The translations under genes were made by a program, and so were the position numbers. Positions 13,694-27,700 of a DNA stretch of 64,000 nucleotides are shown here, one piece after another. The notes below the pieces were generated by a model, which did no database searches, was not told the origin of the DNA, and worked only from the letters and a program-made list of their open reading frames with translations. Within the stretch, counting starts at the first letter, position 1. The number at the start of each line of letters is the position of its first letter. Source of the stretch: Tubulanus polymorphus (lineage: Eukaryota; Nemertea; Palaeonemertea; Tubulaniformes; Tubulanidae); the NCBI RefSeq assembly GCF_964204645.1, contig NC_134028.1, positions 22,728,153-22,792,152 of the forward strand, given 5' to 3'.

Positions 13694-14229
13694 GAAATTC
13701 ATTGTTCTTTTTGAATGTGCCAAACTAAACTATGTACGACAATTACTTAATGCTGAAAATAGTAATGGAGGGTATTTCGTGGGAGGTTTGAGGCGGTAGT
13801 TGGTTGTGTGGGAAATGACCACTGGGAAATTACTTGGGAAAACTGAAATATATGTTCTCTCTATTATCAATACATTCAATGAGCATTTTCATTGAAGTTG
13901 TTTGAATCATGGATATTTACCGTATGAATTCGTGTATTCTCTATGTACGAATGTTTGGATAGAGAGAAATTCTCTTCTATTTTTATGTTTTCATTATCGA
14001 TGAAATTTGAACTGAATTCTTAGGCTCCGGAATCAATAAATTATTACCACAGGTCCCACCGAATGTACATTGATTTCATTTTCTACTCGGTGACTGGTAT
14101 AGTTTACATTCATCATTGGATTCATTTTAGAAAAAAATTCATTCGATTTCAACAACTGCAATGGCCGACTCTATTATCAATCCGGATTTACTCTTTTATC
14201 GATCACTTGATCATCCACAGGGTTCCGGA

Positions 14230-14335
14230 CTCTCCATCTTGGCGAGGTGGTTTAGTCGCGGAGTGGAGCCGTGCGGTTAAGAAGATACACGTTCAGCATA
14301 GCAGCATTAACAGGCAACCAGTCTAGGCTCAGCAA
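14230..14335 (+). mobile_element. Fragment of a tRNA-derived element
   Basis: The strings GGCGAGGTGGTTTAGTCGCG and GGAGCCGTGCGGTTAAG look like tRNA A-box regions, but no B box follows. Low-confidence fragment. Confidence 0.3.
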
Positions 14336-17300
14336 CCAGTCTATTAAGTGATAGTACAGTCTCTCCGATTGTACTCTTTTTCACTGAAATCACCGGATCA
14401 TCCAGATATCACTAACGACGCCCGTTTGTCATACGTGGAATGGTCGATTGCCACAGTAGCTTTCCCCATTCCCCATTCTGCAAGCCGTTTTCAGCCAGAA
14501 AAAAAGAACGAAAAAAACACAGATGTTCATTAATCATTCAAAGACGGCAAATCTTGATCTGATGGTGTTGCACAAGGCGTGTAATAACCATCCGTTCAGT
14601 ATTCATGAAGGGGAACCTGGTATCACTTGTTAAACCAGTTCGTTAATGGTCGGACGTCTTATGTAGTCTCGCTATTTTCTGGACCCTGTTGGTTCCATAG
14701 TCGTCGATTATGTTTGACGCGACAGTTAAACGTATTTCATTTGAAATGGTTTAACCTTTGGCCGAATGTTATCTACGAACTGTGTTACTAGACCTGGGCT
14801 ATGTGAAGAAATACTCAATTCTACTCGTTACGTTTTTCTTTTATTATCAGCGGATTTTTTGTCGATTGTAGATGAGCCTTATAGCCTAATCCCTTAGTTG
14901 CCAACAAGACCTTTGACTCAATTGGCAGACAAAATCTAACCCACGACTGTGGAACTGTCTCGCAAAATTCAGGCGTTGGACGAGGTCTGACCATTGAAGT
15001 ATTCTTTTGGTTAAAGGCGGTATCGCGGTTTTATAGATTGGATACGGAGTAAGGGAAAGTGACCACTGAGTCGTGTATGGACAGCGCAGGACCCACGATG
15101 TAGACACACCCGTAGCATCGGCCTCAGTCGTATAATTTCCGGCGAGTGAAATACACGTTGCGAGCGTTGATTTAGGCGTCAATTGGATGATCAGTGACGG
15201 GTCATTAAAGATTGTAGATTGCCAATCTGAACCACAAATAAATCCGAGCCAATAATAGTTATTTTCACGCGGAAGAGACGCATTTTGCGGCGATACTGGT
15301 GCTGGCAGTATATGGTGATTGAAGGACTGGTGTAAATTCGCGAGTCAAGTTCAAGTTAATGATCTGCGGTGATAATCACGGCTTCCGGGTGAATTCAACA
15401 TTAAAAGGTTGAAATGATTGAAATTGAAACTACTGAAGTTAAATCTAATTCGCGAGTGATACATTGCGGCAATGAAAGACCAAAAAAGTCTGTTTTCAGT
15501 AATCTCACATCTCCATGTGGTGTACCGACACCGACTCTGATTTGATAGAGTTAAATAGAATACTTCGACGTATCTAATACGGTAACAACAGCTTTTATCT
15601 CAACATTTCATTGAAGAAATATGACTTATCCATACAAACTAACCCTAACCCCGTTATTATTGTGGGATCCTCTCTACATAATAAAGAACGGCTACTCGGT
15701 CATCAATTAGGACTCCCATTGAATAGAAAAGAGGGCCGTGCCTCATCAAAATGGCGAACCTTATATTTAAGGTGTGGCGGAAGTTTTGTTTCGGTTATGA
15801 CGGGTATGGATGGGATTGGCTAAAGTTATTAAACGATTAATAACAATAATGAATTGGGTCGTAAATAGACGTCCAAACGGCATTGCGCTATAATCCGAAT
15901 TAATCCCTAAAGCAATTCATCACCATTTCTGCGTAGGATGTTTTGAGTTTCCGCCGCATCCCACCCTTTATCCGTATTAGTACCGTGTCAATTTAGCCGC
16001 CCATGCAGTAGCTTTAAGATTGAAAACGATAATCCGGAGTCGAGGCGACTTTGTCGAACCGGCGATCGCACAACATTGGATAACGATAAACAATATACCT
16101 AACACCGACACAAACTAACCAATCAGTGACAACGAGCCGGGGTCACGTGACCAATAAGATTCACTACTATTTCAATATGATGCGATATGATTACTACTTT
16201 CCCCATCGTCGATGTTTTTAGGGCGGCAGAGGTCATTGTGCGTGATGGTATCGAAAGCCTTTCGTTAGTCGACGAAACCGCAGAATAGTGATTTTTGTGG
16301 GTAGTTACGGTGACAATTAGCACTTTCTGATTCGGAATAACCACTTCTAAAACCTGCTTGATTTTCGTCAATAAGTCGCACCTGTTCAGCATAACTACCG
16401 AGGTGTTCATTAGCAGTGACGTGAGAAGTTTTCCAACACACAGCTTAGGAGTTGTATTATCAAAGCCTGTATTATTTTGTATCTTTTCTGCATTATATTT
16501 TTTTTTCTATGTATCTTTCCAGACCTCCTTAAACTATCATCTTCTAATCAGGGTAATAAAGTTATATCGTATCTTCATATTTCATCGTTTCAGAGCGCGC
16601 GAACTAAATCATCGCAATACATAAACGCAAATCAGTCTCATGTTTTTGGTGTCAATGCATCTTCACCAGCTACAAAAGTCGGCAATTTTCGTACTTTTTT
16701 CACTTTTCGATGAAAACGTTAAGCGAGGTTTTTCTCAAAAGAATTGTACCATATCATCTATTCATCAGATGGAAATATGCTGAACAGTACTCTTTTTACG
16801 AATCTTGATATACTGAGGGAGTTCGCGGTGAAAAGCTTGTTACTTTCGCACGTAACGCCTCGCGCTATTAAACAGAATCAATTTACCACGTCACACGCCA
16901 AACACTGTCTCGAGACACACACGTCCTACGTGTGACTTGAGTGACACTGTAATTCAAATATTTTCTCCATTCCCAGTCACGGATTTCATCGGCTTCGAAT
17001 CAATGTTGGTTTCCTCCGCTAATATTTGCGCCGTTCCTTCGTTCGCCTAAAGTCTCCCCGGAGGCCATTTTCATAGTAATACACTCTTCACGTTGCGTCG
17101 TCAAAAGTATTTCGTTTCCGCTTAGTTTTTACGTTTGTCGATACGATGTCTGTTACCGATAGAGTACTAAATGTATTAATAGTTTTTTCTCTTTTTAGAT
17201 GCCGAACCAAAGACCAAATCTAGTTTTCGACGCCGGACCAATACGACAGGATAGGATGGGTTTGTGTTCTTCAGATTACCGAACGCATTTATTTATGTAT

Positions 17301-19320
17301 GCGTCGTCTGTCTTCCTTTAGAGCGGTTGACCACATCTATCTTGTTTACATCTAAATGCCAAAAAGCTATCACCAGCACTTACGACCGTATCGGTAGCAG
17401 AACTGTGTTATTACGGAAATAGACATAAGCGCCAAACTGCGATATCCCGGGGACAGCGCGGTGTATACCGCCGCTCTTGTTAGTCTGTCAACTGTAATTG
17501 TCAGTCATATGATCGAGCCAATAAAACTCGTGTAGTTTGACGCCTGGGGCCGCTAAAAATACCCAGTGCCGATCGTATATATCAGCTCCATAAAGCGCGT
17601 TTATTGCTGTGCGCGCGATGGATTTTACGACGGGATAGAAACTACGCGAAGCAATTAGTAGTAATCAGTGACTGTTCATCTCGGGAGAGAAGAACAGAAA
17701 TCGAATCGTGTGGAGGCGTTTCAGGAGTTTATTCACTGCTTGACGCGCACGTATCAAACTTTTTGAAAACACCCCCGAATACCTCACGAAATATTTTTTT
17801 TCGAAATAGTTATCAATTTGTATTGAAAAATTTAATCAAAATTGCTCATGAATCCAATGTTTTGTTTAGTTTTTATATGATTCAAATTAATTTACCATAT
17901 TCCCAATACAAACGGGGGTCGTATTGAAATTACCTTCGATGTGTCTATAGTCGACGCACTCGTGATGGAGGATGATACGTAGCTAAAGCGAGGATATTTC
18001 GAGCGGAACCCCGTTGGAGGAAACGACGAATGGATTGTCTACGGTTCATCTGATTCCCGCGATGAAAAGATTATCACGATCGGATGAATGAAACTCGTTG
18101 ACGGTTTTTAAGAGTTTACCTCGCGGTGGAATTGAACTCGTATTTGCGTGCACGGCGCGTATACGTGTAGCTGAAAGTTTGTTTTCCAAGTTGGAGAAGC
18201 GGAAAATGCAATTAGAAACGGACATGTTCCGCTCGCGGGCGAAACGAGTATTTGTATTGAAAGGTCGATTTAATGAATTGATTTCCTTTTCTTCTACTGG
18301 GAAATATTCTTCAAATCGACGATTTAACGTGATGGTTGATGTTCTATAAACATACCAGCATTGCGTATCGAAATATACGGATGAGCATTGCGACCATATC
18401 AATTTTTTTCGTAGTCAAAATTGTAAGTCGAGATTAGGAAAAATCATTGTGACGGCAAGAATGCTCTTCCGTAGAAATGTGAATGTTTACACACATGCTC
18501 ACATTCTACAATCACCGTAACGAATGAATATTCGCAAAAAAGCGACTACCTCGTAAGGCGTCCATGCTGAGAGCAAAAGTCTGTAGATTCCGAACAGCGT
18601 TTTTTTTTTCTAGCATTTTCGATGGCACTTCGATTCGATAAGCATGGTCGGTCTTTTTAGGGGCGTCTCTAATCTAAGAATAATAGCTCTTTGAACGATC
18701 GACTATTTCTATGCGGACGAACGGCAGAAAATGTCTATTTTTAGTTGCGATTCGATTTGATTATTGCGCGAATCAGGCACGTGAAACGAAATTCAAAAAT
18801 GAACGAAAGATGAGATCCGCGCACCCTCGCCTCATAGTGCCGGGGATGTTTTAACTTTCGCTAAGAAAATCGAATAAACTACGGTGTCATCATATTCTAC
18901 GAAATCCTGATTGCATTTTCGAGATTCTTTCGTTCGTTTTATCGAAGATGATTTTCAACAGTAATCAAATAAAAAATCCAGTGACGTTTGCATTTCTTCG
19001 TCAAGGTCACGTCGATAAGTACAACGCACGGGCTAAATGTCACGTCGGTTGTGAAGTTCGTGATTACGGCTGATCAACACTGAACCCGGGTCGCGGTGTG
19101 ATGTAGTTCTCCATCAATCATTCGATCTTCACACTGAAGAATCGTTTATTAACGAGTACCAGCCGTTAGAATAATAACCCGGCTTCGTCTATGAACATTT
19201 TATGAGATTAAGTCACGGGGTTGAATTGCAACTTGATCAGCCAATCAGATATCTCGTTATATTTTAGCCCGGGTTTTCCCATTAGTAGTTCTTCCGTGAA
19301 AACTACCTCAGCGATTATAC

Positions 19321-19480
19321 AACGAGCAATCGGATTGGTGGCGCTAGTTTTCGCGCGGCAAAGCTGCGCATGCATCTGCGCACCCGGTCTACTGTGGTAG
19401 GGGTTCGTGCCGTGACCGAGTGTAGCGATGCCATCGGGTTCGAATCCCTGCCGAGGGAGGATGGTGTTCCCTTCATATAA
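19321..19480 (+). mobile_element. tRNA-derived SINE-like element
   Basis: A head-like string GTGCCGTGACCGAGTGTAGC, the B box GGGTTCGAATCCCTGCCGAG and a following GGATGGTGTTCCC body. No secondary structure that would make a functional tRNA. Confidence 0.5.
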
Positions 19481-20875
19481 AACGGGTTTCCAATCAACAA
19501 TCGATTACTGCTATATCAAAACACATTATAAATGCCGTTTTAATGTTTAATGAGAAACTGTCCTGGTAAGAAAAGATAAGAGAAAGTTACTGAAACGTCA
19601 CAGCGACTAATAATTATTTATCAGAAATTATTTATCGTCCCCAGGACGTCGCAAAATTCCGATTTTTCGAGAAGAATATTCTATTCTTCTAAATTTTCTG
19701 TGAGGAAAAGAAGTTCGATGATAATAAAAGATAATTCGTCAATGATTAGATTGTTTCGAAAATTACATTTTATCATATTCCATGATTTTTCAATCGGTAA
19801 AAAACAAAAAGAATTATCCGTGCTAATAACGAAATTTCATAATACAAAAGTCGGAATAGTGAAACGGTCCCGGTATAGCAGATCTAACCATCCGGGAATT
19901 GGTGTTATCGGTACACCTTCCCGAAACCGATTCGATTAGATCGATGACGTCACCGCTCACTCGTCAGATATTCGACACGGAATCCGTGATTATCGATTAA
20001 TTAAAGGCCAACCGACGCAACAGACGATCAACTGACGCTAGACGCTGAATACAATTCACGATCGGTAGAAATCGATCAATCATGATCACGCAGCCGCAAT
20101 GGACTGTATCTCAGGAAGTCAATAACAGACGGGAATCACGTGAATATCTACGGTCCGTTCAGTTATAGACACTAACTTCCTGCTCGGGCTGATGTCTAAT
20201 CAGAAAACTGATATTTTTCAGATCCTTTACACCGTATACATTCCAAACTATTTATCTAGGCATTGCATAAAATATTCGGGCCGCAACGTAGAACAGAAAT
20301 AACAAGAGTTTGCTCCTAAAAGTGCTGGAGAATTTATCTATCGTTTGTACTTCGTGTAAGAAAAATGACGTAGGATGCGGGTATTACCATTTATATTTGA
20401 ATGCAGTGCATATGATCATTTAAGAAATTACTTGAAAAAATTGAGTGCGCGCTAAATGTCGATATAACAACCCTATCAAAAATCTTGAAAATAATTAGTC
20501 TGATTCTGACAAATACGTACATAAGAGTACGAAATATGTTCGTGACGATATTGTAAGAAAGAGGGTTTGTCTGCCATGAAATGCGTCTGTCTAGTAAGCC
20601 ATGTTATAAGATGATGCATAAATGAAATAGCTCTGATTTGAATAATGTTCGCTGTTTTTTCTTCTGTTTCACTTTGATTGAATGTACGTCACCCGCCACG
20701 TTATCAAATAATTAGGCCAATCTCAAACAACGCATTGCGAGGAAATCATCATCAGAATCGTTAATCCACGAATCGCGTGACGTTTCTTTTTTAGTTACAT
20801 CGATGTCGTCTATGGACGGATTAATTCCCGAAGGAATGTGGAAGGAAAACAACTTCCAAACGCAACATTCGACGG

Positions 20876-21165
20876 AGAGAGGTGGGGAGAGAAGAGAGAG
20901 GGGAGAGAGGCGAGAGTGATGGAGAGGGGGAGAAGATAGGGGAGAGAGGCGGGAGAGAAGGGCAAGAGAGGGGAAGAGGCAAGATTGATGGAGAGGGGGA
21001 GAAGAGAGGGGAGAGGCGGGAGAAAAGGAAGTGAAAGGGGACGAGATGGGAATGAGATGAGTGAGGGAGAGTGGAGAGAAGAGAGTGGGGAGAGTGGCGG
21101 GAGAGAAGGGAGTGAGAGAGGAAAGAGATGAGAGTGAGATGAGAGTGAGGGAGAGGGAGCGAAGA
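20876..21165. repeat. Polypurine (GA-rich) tract with degenerate ~60-70-bp repeats
   Basis: About 290 bp almost entirely A and G on the plus strand, with recurring blocks such as GATGGAGAGGGGGAGAAGA and GAGGCGGGAGA. It can form triplex DNA. The Ser/Pro-rich minus-strand frame (20821-21300) comes from the repeat. Confidence 0.9.
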
Positions 21166-21776
21166 GGGCATCGAATTGATCCGTTCTAAATTCGTCCGAT
21201 CCATAGTCCGGGCAGTCGCGATGATTACGTATCTCAAACTTTCGTTAACAAATATTTCGAATGTATATGCGATACACTTAAAACTATACACATAATACAA
21301 ATATACATTGATGACAATACTACCGACCAGTTAGCTGTAATATCGATTGCAAACATTCATTTAAAGAGTCTTCAGAAAAACCCAGTCGAGGGCACTCTAC
21401 GCATTCTATTCTTAGAGTTTCCCAATAATTACTTTTTTATTCGACCTCTCGAATATAATCACTTATTTCGACGAGGAGGCCGCGCGGCCGCGCTACACTA
21501 TCTGTGCACGTGCATTATTGCAGGTTTGTATTTTTGTACTGGTATGGGGTGGCTCCGGGTTATATTCCGCTGCATTCCGGAATATAGCCAGAAAATATGA
21601 CTAATTTTCTAGAATTACCAAATCTGACAGGTCCAGGACCTACACACCCCCGTTATTGGCTTCGCAACTGCGGTGCACGCTCCTGCCGACTTATCATACA
21701 GAAACCACGATTGATAAAACACTATATCCGTGTTGAAGCGATGTGTAGAGAGAATCCGACAATAATAACGAAAAAA

Positions 21777-21963
21777 CCGGTCCGAAAATGTAACTGAAGC
21801 TACGTAGTAGTTTATTTAACGTTTCGACTATATCCTAATAGTCATCTTCAGGAATAATGAAGAAGACTATTAATAGTCATTATTCCTGAAGATGACTATT
21901 AGGATATAGTCGAAACGTTGAATAAACTACTATAATATAGCTTCAGTTACATTTTTGGGCTGT
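21777..21963. mobile_element. 185-bp palindrome (fold-back element)
   Basis: Two arms of about 85 bp, each carrying ATGTAACTGAAGCTA, AGTAGTTTATTTAACGTTTC, GACTATATCCTAATAGTCAT and CTTCAGGAATAATGA (left) and the inverse (right), flank a spacer of about 15 bp. The near-perfect symmetry suggests recent formation. Single-arm relatives are at 25508, 29040, 40340, 51755 and 53625. Confidence 0.9.
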
Positions 21964-22654
21964 TTTTTTTTTTCATTGATATTGTGGGATTCCCTCTACC
22001 TCTACACAGAACAGTAAACTGCGTCGCAAATTACTGAACATTTAGCAACGTGAAATTAAATAGATGACAGATTACAGATGAGGGATTTTATTGAAACTCG
22101 TTTGTTTCGACGGGCATTTATTTTCACGCTATTCAGACATTATAAACAGTCGATGTATGGATTTTCTATTTTGACCGCGACCGCAGCAGACCGCCAATTT
22201 TTGTTGAACAATCACATGAAGACTACAATGTTTCGCGATGAACACACCCTCTAGTTGGTGATGAGTTATTCATGTTTAACTCGAGCTGCAATGAAATGTA
22301 TATTTCTGATCAGGAGCTAATTAAGCTGCCTGTCTAGATGAATATTTGATAACGGTATAATCTCCGCTTGCCTCTGATTTCTCATGAAGTACACCGGATT
22401 ACGCGAGTTATTGGCCAGTCAGAGCAGGGATGAGTCGTTATCATGATGAATTGCAGCTCTTTATTTATGTTCTACATGATTGGATCAGATGGTTTACAAT
22501 AAAGACAACAAAACAATTTTAAAAACTATGCATAAAAATAGTAATTAATCCACATTTTGTTACTAAGTGCTCTTGTCTTGGTATACCTAGGGAGCTCCCA
22601 CCTCCCTGGTACACCTAAGTATCGTCATTTTTCATTCAACAGTTTATGAATAGA

Positions 22655-22740
22655 ATAGAATATGTTTTATTGCTCGACAAAAATACAATTGCTCAAAACA
22701 AAATCGACGTATAGAAAATACAATAAATAATGCGGTTCAC
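22655..22740 (-). mobile_element. Probable LINE 3' end in reverse orientation
   Basis: AATAGAATAGAATATGTTTT at the left, followed by TATTGCTCGACAAAAATAC, looks on the minus strand like a 3' UTR ending in a TATTC-type tandem tail. Weak evidence; no coding part. Confidence 0.35.
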
Positions 22741-23708
22741 GTATAAAGAGATTGATTAACCAATATGTGCGAGTCCTATATACCCTGCGTCTTCATCGGA
22801 AAATTTATCTCACCGAAAGCTTCGATAGTATTTAATCATTTCAGTATTTGCCTCAAGTCTATATAATAACTTGTTTTGTTTTTCTTGAATTTGACTATTA
22901 TCTCTATATGCCTCAGTACAATAACGAGTCGGTTGAGTTGAACACAGTAAGTTACAGCGGGCTATATTATGCAAGCATATCATATTACCTCAAAAAACTA
23001 CGTCACCATTCTATGCCAAAGAACGATTTCGATTTTTGTCGTTTTCCTTTGTTCGAAAACGCGTAAGGTATTAGCGACGCATTTTCCAGCTATCTAACCA
23101 TCAAAAGCAGACGAAATTCAACTATTTCCTTGTGGGCGCCGCGAACGCAGTTTTGCCGACGAAAGAATGATCGAAATGCGAATTCATCGGGCGATGATGT
23201 TCCATTGGAAAAAACAATCAGCAAACGCGTCAGGTGTTAACGACAGTTATTTAACATTTTATGATATTCTGATCAGGTATGGTAAATATTTACTGGAAAT
23301 AGACGCCGCGTAATTTCAACTAATCGTGTTGTTTTTCTTAATGAATAATTCAAACAAAAGCGTTGTCGTATTTTTCCACGTTCGCGTCTGATCTGGAATG
23401 AAATGATTCGAATAAAGCGACGTATTGTGTGTCGATCATATTTCCAGCGTGTGACATGACGTATCTTCAGATTGAAATCTGCCACAGCGCCGCAATCTAT
23501 GAATAAGTATTTGTCCACATCTCGCCTGTCCATAGCGGTCAGGCCATTCTTCTCACACAAGAAATATATTGTATAGCCATCATTTATTACACTTTATTGC
23601 CAACCACCTGCGATTTTGACGGATGAGAAAACGTTGACGGCCTGGGCGAACTTCGGTATGGTGGCTTTATTCGGGCCACGCTGAGATTTTCTAAACATGG
23701 AAGGTCTG

Positions 23709-23828
23709 AAAACAAATTTGATAGCGAGAAAACAAATATTGACGCGAGAAAACAGAAATATTTGTTTTCTCGCGTTAATTTTTGTTTTCTCGCATTAATA
23801 TTTGTTTTCTCGCTATGAAATTTGTTTT
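23709..23828. repeat. Hairpin built from a repeated GCGAGAAAACAAATATT motif
   Basis: Two direct copies of TAGCGAGAAAACAAAT / GACGCGAGAAAACAGAAAT are followed by three inverted copies (ATTTGTTTTCTCGC). The outer arms end in AACAAATTT / AAATTTGTTTT. A minus-strand frame through it (23587-23946) is not a gene. Confidence 0.85.
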
Positions 23829-24419
23829 GAGATTTTTCGGAAATCTCGGTGTGGCCTAAATCAGCCACCAAAGCGTAGCTAGTCGACTCTTGTCGTCGGA
23901 GCTCATAAACCGAACGCGCTATGGTTCGTCGTAACGCATTACACACTATCGGGCGTCTTGGGAATATATCCGAACTATTGCGGCCGCGCTCAATCCCGTG
24001 GTATGAAAGTCCCCGGATTATAGTCCCGACTAACTGACATTCGGTTTCACTTCGGTTTCACTTTGTAAACTAATAGTCGACTAGCTCCGATAACCGAATT
24101 TCGCCTAACTTTATTCCATTCGATAGTTGTTAACTTTGTCGGAGGTGACCTAATATTCGTATATGCGTAAAAAACCGGTGCACATTTTCTTTCTCAGCGT
24201 CCATCTAATAACCAACAGCGTTGACATTCTCCCAATAACAATGTTTATCACCCGGTTTCCGTAAATACTAGTCAAGTACGCCAAATGAATAATTATCCGT
24301 CATTGTGGTGATGCAATATGCACAACCTCGCCGGTACATCTCAGTGGGATCATTCAATAACGATCAGATTTCACGAAGATTTTTTTTCTCATCTTGATAT
24401 AGGGGTGACCGTCCCTTAT

Positions 24420-24735
24420 TTATTTTGTTTTAGGATTTAGTTTGATTTGATGCTTTGGTGTCATTTACAAACCCACGGTGGGACCAGTAACAAATGCCGG
24501 GAACGAAACTGTGGGTTTGATCTTGAATGTGAGGCGCAGTGGACGAGTGGCTTAAGCAGTCGGTCACTAGTCTTGTCAGTCCAGGGTTTATGGGTTCAAA
24601 CTCTCTCTCTGGTCTCTCCCCATTGGGAAAAAGAAACATGGAACCCGCTTTTAATGCTCTGCGTGGCGCTTAGCGGGTTGAGGGTTTTAAAATAATTGAA
24701 AGAAGTTCAGATACAGTTATGGATGTTCGGTCGCG
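24420..24735 (+). repeat. Interspersed repeat copy 3, interrupted by a SINE
   Basis: The left part (GGTGTCATTTACAAACCCAC ... GAAACTGTGGGTTTGATCTT) and the right part (AAGTTCAGATACAGTTATGG) together match the uninterrupted copies at 37.9 and 39.3 kb; the SINE at 24531-24698 lies between them. Confidence 0.75.
24531..24698 (+). mobile_element. tRNA-derived SINE nested in an older repeat
   Basis: The head GGCGCAGTGGACGAGTGGCT and the B-box-like GGGTTCAAACTC lead to CCCCATTGGGAAAAAGAAAC, TGGAACCCGC and TGGCGCTTAGCGGGTTGAGG. It splits a repeat also present intact at 37917-38060 and 39306-39450. Confidence 0.8.
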
Positions 24736-27700
24736 TTAACTGATTTTTTTTTGTTTGAATCGAAGTACATAATCAGATATAATTCATTTCTTCCATACAT
24801 TCTTTCATCCTGTCTAAACCAGCAACGCCTAATGGTGGTTCATATTTGCTGGAGCATATCATCAAGGTAGAAAGACTCCTGACCTTGACCGGCACTAGCA
24901 CCTGGTGGGTTGACTGATTCAAAAACGCCTCTAGAGTTCCCGAATGACTGATGCTATTTTGGATCTCCCTTTTAGATTACAAAACAACTTGATTTGTTTA
25001 AAGAAGAATTTAGACTTATATGAATTGTATCTCAGTCTTGTATTTGACAAATCATTCGACAGCAAATCGAGACCTCTCGACGGAAATCTCTTTTAGAAAT
25101 CGCTCTAGCTCGTGATTGCTTAATTTAAAGATCTAACCATCCACGCGTCAGCAACCGAAGCCATAAAAACAAGCTCGTTATAAAATAGATATGGAATTCA
25201 GTATCGATCGCAATAAATGAACTGGGAGTAGCGTGAATTCTGAATGAAATACTCGATACGCAAATTCGATCAGAAATGGTCGTCCGGAAATATTACAACA
25301 CGATCGATAAAATCGATGGCAAATTTCGTTCTCTCGTAAAGAAACGTATAGATTATATCTTTATATCGTTATATTTATATTTCATTATTCCACTTGCAAT
25401 GCGTCAAAAAACGTGGATACCAATTTTAGATAGGCATCGACGAAACAGTGTGATTCCATAAAATCGCAAACCAAAGAAATAGAATCTGAAATGATTCGTT
25501 GAGATAGTGGTAGTTCATTTAAAGTTTCGACGTTATCCTAATAGTCATCTTTAGTAATGCTGAAACTTTTGAAAACTAATCATTAGCGCAAGAAAACGTT
25601 TTGGATTTTTTTCTTTTCGTTGTAAACGCGATGTTTTACTTCAGATATCGTTAGGATAAAACTTTTACTGTCTAATTCTTGTCTGTGACGTCGGTTTTTC
25701 ATATACGGATAAAAACTCGGATCCGTTACAAGCGGTGTGAAAACAACCACCACCACTTCTGAATCGCTTCAGTTTTTCATCGCCAATTTTCCCATCGCGA
25801 ATTTCCTTTTCCGCGAATGCTTACTGCGGTGATGAATTACCATTCGAGTAGATTTCATCCTCCCGAAGAATGAAATTTTGTTTCGACGTCGTCGCTACTT
25901 TTGCGTACGAGGGGGAGGCGAGGAACGCTACCGATAAAAATTCGGTGATAGTTATGATGATAATTCTCTCGGTTCTCAAGGTAAGTGGAGCCTCTCACGG
26001 ATGATGATTGGTTATGAACCTGCGCGATGCTAATTGATGCAACGAGGATCACGAGCGAGTTGCCGCCGCTACGGGACCGAAAACATCAATTACTACACCG
26101 CTGAAGTTTAGATTGCTCCGGTATAATTGCGTTGACTCAATTAATTTTCAAGTTCGCGTAAAAGGCAGTCGAAGAATCCGTCGGAAAATTGATCGGCTTA
26201 AAGTGCGCGCCAGATAGCAACGATGAAGCATAGGGACGTATTTAGCAGGGGAAAGGCGTGGAGTCACCCTGCAGAAATTTTGGAAAAGTGCGAAAGTGCC
26301 AAAGTTGCGAATGTTATTGTTATCTCATAAGAACTGACTTTTTCTCCGGATTATCTGCCCCCTTCAAATTGCTAGGTAAATGCCCTGGATTGCATGGATC
26401 AGTTACTCAAAAGATTTAACTTGATTAACTGGTGGATAATCGGGCACTAAAGCGTCAACTTGCCGACCTTTCAGCAACTGGTCTCAGAATAATGGTTCGT
26501 ACAATTTTCAACCGGAATTTTGTTCATTTTACGTCAACCGGACCCAGATCCATATAGCTGCGATCTACGCTGGCTTCATTCCGGTTGACATTGACCGATC
26601 AGGCGCTAGTGAATCTGTCAGTTTTATTTTGTATCCGCTCGAAGCTTTGCATTCCGCAAATTAGCAGAGACCGGGTGTCTCGCTTATCATCATTTGCCGG
26701 TAGAGCTTTCACCGTATTTGCTCCACAGGGTGGAACTTTTTCGCTCCCTCTATCTCTCTAACTCTCTCGAAGCTCCGGCGCCGATGTCGTGCGCGATTAG
26801 GACAAAAAACGACGACGAAGACAGTTCGATTTCGTGCCGCCTTTTAGTTGTTCTCGAGGGGCGAATGTTTCCACTTTCAATCAACGGTACATGCGCTAAA
26901 CAAGTGAAAATTATTATCATAACCCAGTTTCAACATGAACCAACTTTACTCCGGCGATCCATTTGAAACATGAAACCAACCCGGGCCCCAGTTTCACGAA
27001 ACAGTTTACCTCAGTTGTTTAGTTTATTCTGCGCATTCAAAGAGTCCAACAATTCAATCGTAAAACCTTTTTAAGCATAAAACATTTTCATGAAAATGGG
27101 CTCTAGACTATTAACTTTTACGTATGCGTTTTGGACAAGGTCTTCAACCAACGTCTACAACTTCAGACAATATGAGTGACAAAAACAAAAACAATATACA
27201 AAGCAGAGAGTGTCGCGTTTACACGTGAATATTTTAGTAATTCTACTTCTACTTATAAAGGTATATATATATATATGTAAGTTGTATAACGTTCTGGTGT
27301 TCCTTGAGCGAGGAGAATTTAACCTGGTTTGGAAAAATTGAACATTTTCTGTCAATGTACTCGGTCCTTTAGACACACGGGCTGGTCTGGTTAGACTTAA
27401 CTTTGATTTGTATTAATCGGCGCAATATCGGTTGAGACACGTTTAGGTCACTATATAAAACACTGGTATATAGCCACCACGCGATAAATCCCACCACTGA
27501 TGGGTTGACTGACAAATGCAGCAGTTATCCTGATTGATCGCATCTTCTTTTGTCGAGCGGGTTTTTTACTTTCCTTGACAAACCAATTACGCCGGATCTT
27601 TCCGTCGACGAAAGCCGTTCGAAAGTATTCGAATCACGACTGGCTTTGCTTGATTGCGCATTTGAACACGATTCAATTCCTCGAAGATGACGTAATATTT

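Larger units (their letters stand above)
10831..20875. other. No recognised gene apart from SINE and LINE pieces
   Basis: If the GPCR gene continues leftward, this may be its intron. I looked for TM3 'DRY'-type and TM6-7 segments on the minus strand and saw none. A 17-bp string ACAATTACTTAATGCTG occurs at 13441 and again at 13739. Confidence 0.45.

Noticed and set aside
13441-13756. Target-site duplication around a LINE fragment (ACAATTACTTAATGCTG at both ends)
   Set aside because: The LINE-like tail ends about 50 bp before the second copy, so the pair does not bracket the element neatly.
20821-21300. 159-residue Ser/Pro/Leu-rich minus-strand frame
   Set aside because: It is the complement of the polypurine tract; composition is explained by the repeat.
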